This document shows, piece after piece, positions 39,517-52,153 of a DNA stretch of 64,000 bases (the stretch's first letter is position 1; each line of letters starts with the position of its first letter). The translations under genes and the position numbers were made by a program. The notes beneath the pieces are model-generated. The model was not told where the DNA came from. It saw only the letters and a program-made list of their open reading frames with translations, and did not search any database. The DNA comes from Botryococcus braunii (lineage: Eukaryota > Chlorophyta > Trebouxiophyceae), in NCBI GenBank assembly GCA_002005505.1, contig KV908369.1, positions 607,666 through 671,665 of the forward strand, given 5' to 3'.

Positions 39517-42038
39517 GCGCGCACGCGCGCGCGAGCGAGTGCGCGTTGGAGTCGCGTGCACGCAAGATGGTTCCCGCCGTGTCTCGACTACTGCACCTGG
39601 GTTCTTCTAAGGTCACCGTGATCTATGTTATACCCGGGTTTGCCCAATCACATGTTAATATGTCACAGCCAGGCCACACCATGCATGTTAGTATCTCCAT
39701 AAGGCAGAAGGTGCAAATTCCTTGCCTCCCTAAAGCCAATTTGCAGTGTACTACTGGCCTAACATGTTGCACATGGTCAGCATGCCCGCACCTCTGCAAC
39801 AAATCGGGACTCCCATACTGCCAACTTGATTTGATACATTCCCCGGAGCAGTTCGCCAAGAACTCTCACACGAGCATCTTTATGAGCCATCATTCCAACA
39901 CTGGCTCGTTGGATCCTCTGGGCTAACCAGCGGTTCACCGGAATCAAAAGCAGTACAACGGCAAGCCCAGCGACAAAAGCATATTGCACCTTCAAGACCC
40001 AACAGAGCCCGTCAGGCCTTTCTACGCAAAATTGCTAGAACCACAGATTAGAGTTAATCACTGCTGATTATGGCACATGAACGGAAGCAAGTCTTAAGTT
40101 CCAAACAATGTTAGCTGCAAGCACAGTTGACTAATGATGCTGAGGACGTTCAGAATAGATGGAGGGCAGCTAGTGTCAAGCTTGCAAGGTCGAGAAAAAC
40201 CAGGTATATGGTTCACACTGGCGAGCTACAGCTTCATCAGGCCCACCACAAATCCTACAGCCACAGACACTTGCGCTGTGCCCGAGGTATAAAAAACTGT
40301 TCCCACAGCCAAAGGGTTCTGTCCCAAGATAAAAAATCTACAGAAGCTTTGTAGTCCAGGAGTACTCAAAACCTTCAGAACAAGCCAGCAAACCGGCATC
40401 CATCGCAGATCACAATTAGATGCACAGAATGTACATGTCACCCCTAGTAACCCTGAAGGAACTGTGAACACGGACAGTGACAATACACTGGTTTTGACCT
40501 GCCCAGAACAAGGCAAAACAGAACATCCTGTCCTGTTTAAACCTCAACTTCATGGAACAAGTCCCCAACTTCAAAAAACTAAGTAACACAATTTTGTCTC
40601 ACCTGTGTGTATAGAAGATAAAGGGCAATTGCAATTTGAAGAGGCAGACTCCAAAGTTCATGCAACCCAGATGCTAAATTTACTACCCGGTCTGCATCTA
40701 CAGACATCATGGTCTGCACTGCTCCCGTTGAGAAAACAGTCATGGTCACAGAACTGACCAGCTGAGCTTTGCGGAACACTGCACATGTGATGGCGGATCG
40801 CAGTTGACAAGATAGCCTCCCAAGAGCGAAATTGTATTGAGAGTTCAAAAATGCCTGCAACAGGAGTACAGGCACAGACCCTGTTATGACCTTTTCAAAC
40901 CAGATTTACGACCAACTTCGAGAAATTTCTATCATGTCAACCCACTTAAATGCCTTCCATCAGACCAAAGAGTACCATACCGACCATAAGTATTGCTAAA
41001 CATACTCAATTGGGGCCCAAAACATTCAGAGGATTCGGGGACTTGACCATTCGGTGGACCAACAACTATGCCCATATTATGCCAATCGGGAAAAAGCAAA
41101 CCCTTGCGGAGAAGTGTTCACGGGAGAGTGTTTAATATATTCCTAGATACCTTAGGGGCAGAAAAGTTAGGAATGCATCTGATAGCCGTTTGTTGCCACT
41201 GAATGACCAGACGGATACGACTGTCTCCACAAAAAACAACGGGAAAACACCGGCGGCCAGGACAGCAATTTCTCATCTTCAGCGAAGCTTTTTCGGTTTC
41301 AACATTTTTGGGAGGGATATGTATGTCTAAGGCAATGTCATTTACACATTGCCGAAAGTCATTTCCGTGCAAACTTCAGTCATAGTTTTGATAATTAACA
41401 ATACTTAGGACGTCAGTCATGGGCCCGCCCAAAAATGATGGCCGTTGATTTTCTAATTACTTCAATGATAAATTAATAATCATATTAACCATTTAGGGCT
41501 TGAGAAAAATGGGAGGCGGTGTGAAAAGCTTGGTTGGTTTGGCATCATAATAATGTTGGTTCCACCTGAAAGCCCCTATAACCAATTAACAACTGAAAGT
41601 GTTTCCATCAGAAGGGGCGGTGTAACGGCTCACCTTCAGCACTGCCGTGACGCCGAGAAGGAGGGCACATGTGTAACCCAAGAGGTCATCATTCCACCTT
41701 TCTGCCCAATGGGGCAGCAAATCTCGCCAATGCACAGCCCCATCCAAATACTTCAGCAGCAAATTCAGCAGCAGAGGCCCTGCATAGCAGAAGCGGTTAC
41801 AACGATGCCAGAACCAACCCTGCTTAGGCCTTAATCACGGGTAGGCATAATATCCACAAGGTATGCACGCTACAACCGCAACTTTGCGATCTGCAAATGC
41901 ATCACATCAGGACCTCCGAAGGATGGTATTCATGATGAGACCGAGGGGGGGGGGGGGGGAGGCAGGGACACCGCGTGCCCGCTCACGCACGCGCGCGCGC
42001 GCGCACACGCACACACGCACACGCACACGCACGCACGC

Positions 42039-42120
<82 letters not shown>

Positions 42121-44487
42121 CACGCGCATGTCACGGACACCTTTGGACCCCAAAGGGGACTTGCCTGCAAAGTTAAGTGAATCCCCAACGAATTTCAAGA
42201 TACCAAGGCCCAGATACGTCATGCCATAGGCACGTGCGATGGTCCAGAAGAGGGAAGGGTGGTACACTTTCTCACTTTGGACAGACATCCGAGCTGCACC
42301 TGCTCTCTCCTGTCATATGCACACCGACAGAATGAGTCAAAAAGCGGAGTCTCAGACTGCGCTTGGAACTCCTCAGAGTCCTTCATGCAATAACCGTGTA
42401 CAGGGGCCGCACCTTGGTCCACTCATCCCAGAGGACCCAGCTGCACTGGGAAGGCTCCAGGTCCGGGTCCAAGTAGAACATGTCATCCTGATGAAGCTGG
42501 CGAGTAGAACCCCTCTGAAGCAATGGACTGACCCAAGTGAAGAAGAGTTGGCTGCAGAAAGTTGAGGGACCGGGAGGGGGTCCAGCAAAGTCTGTAACCA
42601 GCAAGAGATTATCATTCAGCAGACCTCAAGGGACATACTCAAACGACGAGCAACTCGCACAAATGGAGAAATCTTGTGCAAGCATCGCCCATCCTACAGC
42701 ATTCTTACAATGCTTGCGCCTCTAGACCATAATTTGCAGAAGAATTAAGTTATTAAACCTACGTATGTTCAAATCTGGCATTAATAGGATGAACTGATGG
42801 GCCATGGCTGTAAGAGTCACCTGCACCATGCCGCACAGTCGAACCAAGGAGTGGTGTTGTCAGCGGATTGCTGTTTGAGGTACAGGAAGTCCTCTGACAG
42901 TGCTCACTGAATAGCAGTCCCAAAAACATTAACTGCAAGAAGGCTGATGCTGCATAGAGAAAATCCTGTCCACACCCCCACCCCCAACCCCCTTTCCCCT
43001 GTTAGCAAACTCACCAGGCCTCCGCATGCTCATAGGACAAGCCAGTGTGAACTCTACAATCAGCGTATGCCCATGCATCAATGCACCGCACATAGTCTTG
43101 CTCTGCGCAAGTATATGCTCCCTTGACCACTACGTTTCCGAATGGTTAAGATCCAAAACTGAATTCCCTCAGTTCCGCAGAACTGTTGATCCATCCATTG
43201 ATTTGGCACTTGTGCATAACTATTCAATCGAAAATGATGCTTCATAAATTCTACCCCCCCCCTCCCCCCAAAAGGTGGAATGCGCCCCCCCCCCCCCCCC
43301 CCAACAGACACACACACACACAAAACATGTACGCACGCATGTTCACTTTCGTCAGGCAACCACTCCCATATGCACAAAGCACCATGGCTAAGGGATTTGG
43401 AGTGAGACAAGATACACTGTGGCAATACCTTGAACTGAATATCCCCTGCCAGCAATATGCTAGCAGCTGCAGTGGCTGCTGCTAGAGCTGACAAGGAACA
43501 TCCTGTTGTAAATATCAATGGAATTGCATTTCTTGGCCCTCTGAAATTGTAATGGATAGCCGTTGTAACTGAAGCCCAGGCCACTGCCCCAAGAAGGCCC
43601 GCAAAGACTTCGTGCGGGCTACAACATACCCAAGTTGGGATCAGCAACAGATCACAGCAAGGAATACAAAAACCACCCCAGTTGGTTGGACTCTTCAACA
43701 AAGAATAAAAGGTTGCAAAATGCAAAAACTCCGCATTCACTTCTGCAACCTAGTTTTTTGCACACACACTTCAGATTACAGCCTTACAAGGAAGACTGAT
43801 CTGCTTACCTTAAGACAACACCTTCAGGGTCCTTGCGTGACAGTTCCCATGCCAGCACAACACTGGTAACTGTGCAGATGGTAATTGCAGCCCCAACAAT
43901 TTCTAGACCCAGCCACCTCTCAATGCCGGTCTGCTTTAGTACCTGGGAAAGCTCATGCCTTCGGCAAGAATCCTGGCATGCATATAACCCTGCTTGCTTT
44001 CGATTTTCATATGCCATTAAGACATCAGATGTTTGTCAGCATTTGCTTACCCTCTTGCTTAAAGCATTCTGGAGGTGCCAGGCCAGAGCTGTAACCACCA
44101 GGAAAGTTTGGAAAACTCCAAGGAGGGCTATGTCCAGGAAACATTGCCCAAAGCCATGGCCAGTCCATATCTGCAAAGGTCAAATCATGCTGATATCACC
44201 GCATGTACCGCACATACTACAGCTTGCTAACGATGTCTCACATGGCCATATCTGAGTATCACATATTTTGAAAATGCTTTGTCATCAAGTCATGTGTCTT
44301 TCCGCGCACAGGACCATGTTTTCAAACCGAAACGATAGGGAAGGATGTTGAAGCAGCAGAGCCAAAGCCAACTACTGCTCCAGCAGCCCAAAGAGAGTAC
44401 TATTACAGGAAAATGGCCATGCTGGAAGTTTGCAAGGGCTACCTCGCTCTCGTCCGACCCACATGCCCAGCCCCATAAAGACGACAT
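28649..44487 (-). CDS. ABCC/MRP-type full-length ABC transporter (31 exons)
   Basis: ATP-driven export of anionic conjugates across a membrane is the usual role of this family; substrate and membrane are unknown here. A 31-exon model (listed in the next entry) closes in phase at 5910 nt, 1969 residues. N-terminal TMD0 helices come first, then TMD1 ([42 protein letters not shown]). NBD1 has Walker [28 protein letters not shown] and Walker [13 protein letters not shown]; the Asp in place of the catalytic Glu is normal for ABCC NBD1. TMD2 follows ([36 protein letters not shown]). NBD2 has GRTGAGKSS, signature [13 protein letters not shown], Walker B with Glu ([10 protein letters not shown]) and H-loop VAHRL. 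Both Walker A motifs are split by phase-1 introns. NBD2 carries an unusual Ser/Pro-rich insertion. Start ATG 44485-44487 gives [15 protein letters not shown], a typical ABCC N terminus. The divergent neighbour starts 650 bp away. Confidence 0.93.
29899..29990. repeat. (TG)n microsatellite in ABCC intron
   Basis: TG repeats with single interruptions in the intron between exons 30194-30365 and 29610-29854. Confidence 0.95.
30487..30506. repeat. Poly-G run in ABCC intron
   Basis: About 19 consecutive G on the plus strand, so C on the transcribed sense strand. Confidence 0.9.
30647..30731. repeat. (GA)n microsatellite in ABCC intron
   Basis: About 85 bp of pure GA in the intron 30366-30820. The Arg-Glu and Ser-Leu frames here are artefacts. 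Confidence 0.96.
36205..36300. repeat. (CA)n microsatellite in ABCC intron
   Basis: CA repeats with a central tgcgcgcg interruption in the intron 36024-36443. Confidence 0.95.
39456..39512. repeat. (TG)n microsatellite in ABCC intron
   Basis: TG repeats followed by alternating cgcg/gcga sequence in the intron 39157-39791. Confidence 0.95.
41780..42164 (-). other. GC-AG intron of the ABCC gene
   Basis: The donor reads CAG/GCAAGT on the coding strand (42163-42165) and the acceptor TATGCAG/GGCC (41780). Joining gives [15 protein letters not shown], the conserved ABCC TMD1 start, in phase. No GT donor in the vicinity keeps this sequence. The intron carries the (CA)n block 41990-42117 and a G run. 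Confidence 0.75.
41990..42117. repeat. (CA)n microsatellite in the GC-AG intron
   Basis: cgcgcg then CGCACA and pure CA repeats to 42117. Confidence 0.96.
43253..43322. repeat. Poly-C runs and short CA repeat in ABCC intron
   Basis: Two C runs (43253-43268 and 43286-43302, interrupted) and a CA stretch, in the intron between exons 43429-43618 and 42821-42965. Confidence 0.85.
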
Positions 44488-45136
44488 TGACGTCACAGAA
44501 CTTTCAACCCCCACGAACAGCTAAGTGATAACTCTGGAGAGAGGTACGAATGAATCAGAAGCATTGCAATTCTAAAGGCCAACAGAAAGCCTATCAACGC
44601 TCCTATGACAACGACAGTCTCGGGTACACACAAGTTGACGACGGATACGGTATTCAAATAACCTTCCATGAAAGGATCCATCCAGGACTGCGTCTCATGA
44701 AAACTTCAACGTCTCACATATCCAAGGCATGCATTCAGAGTATTGCATTGTCGACATTATAAGATCAACTCCGGAAGGCGAGTCGAGCCTCGAAGAGATT
44801 GCATGTGAATCACATGATACGGAGCTAGATAGATCTAAGATCCCAAAGGCATAATACCGATCCCTTCCAACATACAATTCTGTTATGTAGTTCCTGCATA
44901 CTCTTTGCTGTACATAAGAAATAGCATGAAGGTTTAAAAGTGGAAGAAGCTGTAGGCTATAAACCGAGTTTATGGACCGGCCCTCTCGCTGCCCTCACCT
45001 CGCAACGTAATTTATCCTTTGCAGCATGTTAAAGAGTCGATATGTTCTCGCAAGAAGTTTAAAACTTGCATCTGATCCACCGTTTAAAATTCCCGTCGCT
45101 CTTATGAGATGTTGAGCAGATGTTTCCGTAGAGTAG

Positions 45137-47220
45137 ATGATGGTTAGCTTCAGCCACCTTGCTTCCAGGTGTATCCATCGGGGAGTTTTATGGTCAGACC
45201 GATGTTATTCGGTTTCCTACATACGGCACTACAGCCATCTGCTGAGAACTTCCTCGCCTGACGTTGCTGGCCAAGGGCCAGTGAGGCGAAGGACTGGGCG
45301 TGGTGGGGCAGCATTCCTTCCCCAGCTCACAATAGTGACCAGGATAATGCTTTTTTGGATGAAAACTACCGCATGATGCATCGTGAGGGCATGGCCAACT
45401 TTCCTTCGTGGGAAAAAAGGGTTTCGGCAGCTTGGCAGCCTGTTTGTTTGTCCTGTGCGCTCACAGCAGATTAGCTTTCACTACAGCGGAACTGCTTGGC
45501 TGTGTACATGTCCATAAATATGATATTTTTGATAAATTACAGGGGGGACTGCGAGGACCAAGACCATCTTGTCTTGCTCTGCTAATGCACCCAACGTCGC
45601 AGATAACGTTGTGCAAGTTGACTGGACGAGCATCGCTAGAAGCATTCAGAAAATTCACCAGGCCCACGAGATGAATCAGACTTCCAAAAAGGCAGCGGAC
45701 ATCCAGAAACAGCAGGGAATGGGTCGACGAATCGAAGTGTTGGAGGTCGTGAACGAAGAGGAGCTAAACGCAGTTTTTGACCAGCTTCCTGATTGGTTTG
45801 ATGACCGGCATTTTGATTGGTCGGGGAAGACAAACTACACAGCAATAAATCGAGAGGTTCGCCTTGTAATCTCCAAGGCATACAGGTGCCAAATTAAGTG
45901 GCAAAACGACATGTTTGTGTGTTGTCAACACAGCTGCGGCCGTGGCTCGAAGAACGTCCTGCAGGAGCCCTTGCCTATCTGGCTATGGTATTGGGGTAGA
46001 AGTGGGTGGTAGCAGGAACGTGGTATTGCCATCTTTAAAGTTGTGGTGTTTGGTAATCTTCATCCCGATTGGTGCTCCCCAATTTGCACCACTGTACCAA
46101 TGTGCTTCTAACTTGCAGTTGCGGAGCACCCTGCCCCGAGTTGTGTCAAGAGAAGCTGGTACCTGCAAGAAAATTTACCTGGGAGGCCGGCTTGGTTGGA
46201 TGAATATGGTGACTCTGTGGATCAGCATTCACCAGACCAATGAATTTGAGAGGGCAAGGTAAGGCATGCATGGTTGGCTGTGATTACTGCGGAACTGGTG
46301 TTCTCAATCCAAGGGTGAGATCCCTTTGTTGTTCAAGCATAATAGCATCCTGTTGTGGGTTCTGGTATCCACTTGTTCTTGCTTTATACGCATAGGAAGG
46401 GCAACCTCACTTCCACAGAAGACTAAATCTGAGAGTTTCTGGCACAGTCACAAGCATAGGCGTGAGTACGGGCATTTTGGTTCGGTCTGCAGGATATACC
46501 AGAGCACCTCTCCTATGAATGATGATTTCTTCACAGCTTTGTCATCTCCTTTGGAGCCCTTTGCGTCTGCTGACAGTATGACATTCAACAACTGGGACGA
46601 AAGAAATGGCCCGTGGAGGAATTTTTTGGTCGGCGTTGTTGGAAGTATGTCCGCTATGGAAGAGGATATTCTGTGGCCGAACCAGGTATTGGCTTCGGAG
46701 CAATACCTTCTGTTGAACACCAGGGGGAGGGGGGGGAGGCGCGCTGGGATTGCATCATGCACCAGGGGAGGGCATGGCCACAAGAATAAGTTGGTTATGT
46801 TTGTTGGTGTTGTGGTTTTAAATTAGCAACATGTGGCTCACTACTGCACCCCGGTTAGGCGTTGCAGGCTGCTATCACACCATGTTGCGTGTACTTATAT
46901 AGTGGATACTTTTGAACAGGTCATTCATGGTGACCGAACAATGCATAACTTGCGAGGTCCTCAGGATCTTGCAAGATTTTTGGCTGACCCAACGAAAGCG
47001 GACATTGAGGCCCACTTGATTAATTTGAGGTAAGTAGCAAACTGCTCGTCCGCAGTAACGGGTCATTGCATGTCATGGGAATATGAGCTGATTTCACATC
47101 TTCTGCAGGGTGTTACAAGAGGAGCGGAGATATCGAGAAGGTTGGTGCCATCTTATGTTGAAGTCCAGATGGGGTGCCAAGGCACTGAGAGACTTCAATA
47201 TTTTGTTAGATCGCCATTGA
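45137..47220 (+). CDS. Unrecognised gene, probable mitochondrial precursor
   Basis: The candidate first exon starts at ATG 45137 with MMVSFSHLASRCIHRGVLWS, which is Arg/Ser-rich, lacks acidic residues and resembles a mitochondrial presequence. Then come 45543-45856 (helical, contains FDQLPDWFDDRHFDWSGKTN) and 46119-46258. The last three exons are well defined and in phase: 46493-46685, 46920-47029 and 47109-47220 (ends ALRDFNILLDRH, stop TGA). The junction between the first and second exon is unresolved. The protein is soluble-looking, rich in Trp and charged residues, with no motif I can assign to a family. It is transcribed divergently from the ABCC gene, about 650 bp apart, so the two may share a promoter region. 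Confidence 0.6.
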
Positions 47221-47314
47221 GATTTCTTGTTTTCGGAAGTGCCGGTTGACATTTGAAGGCAATGGTGCCTGCCGGATCGCGCTGACATTTGCTGATTATA
47301 ATCGGCTAATTAGT

Positions 47315-47319
47315 TGTAA
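47315..47319 (+). terminator. Possible TGTAA polyadenylation signal
   Basis: TGTAA 95 bp after the stop codon of the preceding gene. This pentamer is the usual poly(A) signal in volvocine and related green algae. A single 5-mer is weak evidence. Confidence 0.35.
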
Positions 47320-47320
47320 G

Positions 47321-48731
47321 AGGGCGTTTTGTTGAGCCTCAGTTCAGCTAACCAACGCCTTACAATATGACGTATTGTCATAGGGTCGAATTTAAAGAGG
47401 CCTCCATATTTAATTCTCTTTTTTTTTCCCGGGCACTTGTGCTTCCCATTACCCCTTGTATAGCTGTTTAAACAAACTTGGGAGACTTCACCTGATATGA
47501 GTATTGGGTTGGTTTTACGACGGCCTTAACCCAATGCAGGGCTTGAAGCCTTCACACTCGTACTGGCTGGGACTGTGGGTATTGACAATGCAGTTGAACA
47601 CGGATTTCATTAATGCATATATAGTCAATTTACTTTGCAAATTTGTCAATTTCTTCAAAGCTCCACCGTGACTGCATCATAAGATTGTGCTTCGCATAAC
47701 TGCAAAATGTGTGTTCGTGTCATGAGAAAGGGGCACAGGCTGGCATGCAAATCTTCTGGATTTTAAAGTAAAAGAGAATCCAATACATCATGATCTTTCA
47801 GATTTCAGTTCTACAATGTATTGATGTGCACCAACGGAGTAAGGGTTGTCAAAACCTTCCCTCACAAGCCTTGAGGTAATGTGCACGGGTACGTATAAAT
47901 GACTTATCCTTATACGTGTAAATGCCTTAACCTTGGACACTAAGCTTGTTTAATAATACTCACTACTTAAGTACACTTGCGTACATGTACACGCAGGCAA
48001 GCTCTTTATATTAACTTAAATAGCAACTGTTATATCTTCCCGTTGTCAGGCAGCGAAATCAGAGTTGCAACGATACGTCTGTCGAACTTGACAAGGATGC
48101 AGCTTCCCGTCAAGTCCAATAAATTGGGCCACGTCGTCTGTCTCCACAAATGCCCACTAGAGGCCTCTTGAAGTATCAGCATGACCATTAACTTCATTTG
48201 CGTGTCGACGCTTCTTCCTGGAATTACAACCACGGCCTTAGTAGCTCTAAAGACAACGGTACCTGTACGGCGCAACCCCCGTATACCGCTGCCTTGTCTA
48301 TGCTCTTCCAATTAGCATTATAATTACGTACTTTTGAGGATACACTCTTTATACATCATCTTCTGTTCGTCAAAATCACGAAATTGGATAAAGAGGCATT
48401 ACAGGTTCCTACCCAACGAAGGCCACCACTAACACGGCCCCGGGTGTCCGTCCACTCTCCAAATTAGGCTTTGGGGGGAGGGGCGGACTTGGCAAATGAT
48501 AAGTAAGGGTAGGCGTGTCCAGAAAAGGTCGAGTGTGTGTTGTCCCACTTCAGGTTGTTAATTATTCATCAGGCCATCAAGCAATGTGCTATTGCAGAAT
48601 CTGCAACCTCTAATCGTAATGACAAGCCCCCTCTAAATGGCACCCCTCTCCCGTCGACACCACCTGGGCCGTGGCATACCTCAAACCCAACCGTCCACCT
48701 CTGACCTCCCTTCACAGGGCACGCAGGCACG

Positions 48732-48817
<86 letters not shown>

Positions 48818-48843
48818 GGCAGGCAGTCAGGCAGGCACGCACG

Positions 48844-48887
<44 letters not shown>

Positions 48888-49035
48888 ACGACAGCTCACC
48901 CATTAGGACGGGAGCCAGCAGACGAATGGGGTGACAGAGAACGAGGGGGCAATTTGCGTGAGCAATACAAGGGGCGAGAGGGAAGGGGGGGAGGGAGGGA
49001 GAGGGGGGGGGGGGAGCCATGCGCCAGGACTGCAA
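47321..49035. other. Intergenic region between convergent genes
   Basis: No supportable gene. It contains CA repeats (48733-48886) and a G-rich stretch at 48970-49015. Confidence 0.5.
48733..48886. repeat. (CA)n compound microsatellite
   Basis: Three CA blocks separated by gaccca, aaggcaggcagtc and cgcgcg segments. Confidence 0.95.
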
Positions 49036-49995
49036 TCAAAGTTTCAGCATATGGGATTCGCCAATCGTATCTGACCTTTGCGGCTGTGACGAAGAGTCGC
49101 TGCTAGATGAAGACGACTCTGAACTCGAAGAGGATGTGTGAGATGAAGAGGACGACGAACTGGATGAGGAAGAGGAAGTTCCTTCTCGATCCAAGCCTCG
49201 GTTGGCCATGTCATCAACAATAGCCAGGAGGTCCGGCCGCTCCTGATTGAGGACATTTCTCCACTTGGCACTCATCTTGGGTCGTCCCTTGCAAGTGTGC
49301 GCCCACACCCTTGAGAACGAGGCCGTGGATGCGAAATTCTGAGTCACGGCAATTGTGACATCCAGGTTCAAGATGGCATGCCACCAGCCGCCAGGCACAA
49401 AAACAGTTTCACCAGGTCCCTGTCGCGCAATTTCCGCGTGGCTCAGCCCAGACTGACACACTTGTAGCACTTTCACATTTCAAGGCGACAAAACCACTTG
49501 GAAAACCGCCAAAAATGTCCTTGCACAATTGCCAATGTAATGCCACGGGTGAAATGAACCCCTCTCGAGGAATCACAAATGAAGAATGCCACCACCTTGA
49601 AGGCATCATCCATGTCAAGGAGCTCCTGACAGACAGCTTGGGGGGATCCCTGGAGTTAAGGACTGGCTACAACTATCACTTTCAGGCCAGCATGACAAAT
49701 CATTTTCAAGGCACTATGGCAAATGAATACACATGTGCAGCACTTTTTCCATGTGCTGATTCCACCGGGATGGGCAACACTCCCCCCCCCCCCTTTCTCT
49801 CTTTTAGTGTGTTTACGCATTCCTCGAGTCAATGATAGCTGCAGAACACACAGCTGGCAGGCAGGTAAAGCCAGCAAAGGCCTTTTTGGAAACAAACACT
49901 AACAGACGCACACGCACGCACGCACGCACACGCGCAGGCTCACGCGCGCGCACGCACACACACACACACACACACACAGACATTCACACACACAT

Positions 49996-50044
<49 letters not shown>

Positions 50045-50102
50045 CACACGCACGCATGCACGCAGACACACACACACACACACACATTCACACATACACG
50101 CA

Positions 50103-50150
<48 letters not shown>

Positions 50151-50174
50151 TACACGCATGCACGCACGCACGCA

Positions 50175-50249
<75 letters not shown>

Positions 50250-52111
50250 CGTCCAAGCCCCCAAACTGATCCTGAGAGGAAACAAAACCAGCAAGGACAT
50301 TGATGCCACAAGTCATTCATGATCAAAAGACTCCAGCCAGTAGAACAACCATGTCTCAGATCGTTAGCCGTCTGCCACAGCTTGAATAGCTACGTTGCTC
50401 TGGTGTGCAAGACACATGATACCTTTTCTTCCAAAGCTAAAACCTGGTCAAGATGACCACGACTCGGGGATTTAAGCATCAAGCACATGCTCTGAGAAGC
50501 AGAGGCTGCCCAAAGAGGCAGATCACCTGGATGATGTCGATTGGCTTGGCAGCTGGCCAATCTGGTTGTTGGGTGCGGGGGTACACATGTGTGAACCAGT
50601 TCACACTTTCCCTCTCCAGACCGGGCTCCTTTGGCTGCATCCATGTGTGTGGCACTCAAGAGGATGATGCAAAAACAAACCGTATGAGGCACATCTGTAA
50701 AATGAGCAACCATGCAGGCCCTCTACAAGGAAATTCTTGACGTATTTTTGAGCATTTGCATGAGGATATACAGACTAGTACAATTTAGCATTACCAAGTT
50801 GAGCATAGCAGCCCAAGCCATGGTAAATTTTACACGACATGACCTTGCACATAGGAAAAGGTGTGTTGTGATGGCCAAACCTGCACCAGTGCTCGTGGCG
50901 TCGATGGAGGAAAAAGCACCCATCGCTTATGCCCATGCAAAAGAGCATTCCAAGCACTTGTGGCTAGAGGGTCAACATGCACACCACTCCCACTTCGAGC
51001 AGGCCCCAACACAAACCACCTGCGTGGACATCCTCAAAACTCCTCTCAGAAATCCCAATGACATATTACCATCTTCCCTCTAGACCCTAACTTAGACCCC
51101 TCCTCTTCACCCCAAAGATGGCATTGCCGCTTCCTTCCTGCTTACATGAACTCACTTCCTGCTAAGGACAATCAATGTGCACTTTCACACACCTTTCAGA
51201 GCCCCGGAAAATATGTGCAATGGTGGAGGTGGATACTGACCTATAAGGGGGTCGCCGCCTTTCACCTGCCAGCCGCATCAGGTCTTCTGCAAAATACGGC
51301 GGGACAGTGTAATCTTTACGCAGAGAGCGGCTTGTTTGTCTCTCCGCAAATGTCCCATCAAAGATGTACAAAGGTGAATCGTCTTTGCTGTGCTCAGGAT
51401 CATTAATGTACTTCCAGTAGTGTTTGAATTTCATCCGAACCGCATAGCCTTCATCATCACTTCCCACCTGTAAGTGCATGCATCCATCTCTAAGATCCTT
51501 GTAAACCTATAAAATAAAGGGCCCTAAATATGTAGCTTTATTCTTTAAGAAACTGCACACTTTGCTCCTTCTCTTTTTAGGCAGCACATTTGGCTTATAC
51601 AAAGGGATGCATAGCCACAAAGCACCCCCTAAAACATCAAATGTCACAGTCTTATGGTAAACTTCATGTTTCACCTCCCAGTGCTGATGGAGCGCGGAAC
51701 AAGCTAGTGCATCAAATACCTTGAACTTGTGATCGCCAAACCTGGCCAGCAAGTCATCAATGGTCCACTTCCCACGCCAAGCATCAGTTAAGCCGGTGAT
51801 AACAGCAGGTATACGGGGCTCTTCGTACTGCTTCACAAACTCCTCTGGGGATATATCCTGGACCAGTACTCAAATCTGTCAGACTGAGGTAGGGAGTGGC
51901 TGCATTCAAAAAGCATCCCTTAGTCTAGCCCACCTGGTAAAATATACGAGGGACATTGTCAACAATTCCTTCCAAAGACAGTACATTGCTGTTGTAGTAT
52001 CCATGCTTTGTCCTGCATACCCCGCATCCACAGACTTCCAAACTGCACTGAGTGATGCAGCTCGTTGAAGCAGACTGACTTCCAAACACAACACACGCCA
52101 GGAATCGTTAT

Positions 52112-52153
<42 letters not shown>

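Larger units (their letters stand above)
28649..44487 (-). other. Exon map of the ABCC gene
   Basis: Exons from 5' to 3' (complement): 44443-44487, 44051-44170, 43809-43942, 43429-43618, 42821-42965, 42413-42591, 42165-42309, 41634-41779, 40603-40854, 39792-39989, 38891-39156, 38254-38568, 37232-37641, 36863-36983, 36444-36627, 35736-36023, 35275-35371 (least certain), 34907-35083, 34488-34606, 33947-34243, 33564-33678, 33086-33267, 32740-32923, 32176-32459, 31786-31984, 31191-31345, 30821-31022, 30194-30365, 29610-29854, 28969-29120, 28649-28840. Each border has AG/GT except the donor after 42165 (GC). Phases were checked at each junction. The exon 35275-35371 was added because 36023-35736 ends in phase 0 while 35083-34907 must be read from phase 1; its donor G/GTTTGC is weak. 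Confidence 0.8.

Noticed and set aside
42164..42165. Treating the GC donor as evidence of a pseudogene
   Set aside because: The rest of the gene is open with conserved catalytic motifs, and GC-AG introns with CAG/GCAAGT are known to splice.
28960..44000. Many plus-strand frames of 60-180 codons across the ABCC region
   Set aside because: Antisense shadows of exons or microsatellite readings, without motifs.
52114..52150. Poly(A) as the tail of a processed retrocopy
   Set aside because: No upstream retrocopy or target-site duplication was seen; it lies in an intron and can be a simple homopolymer.
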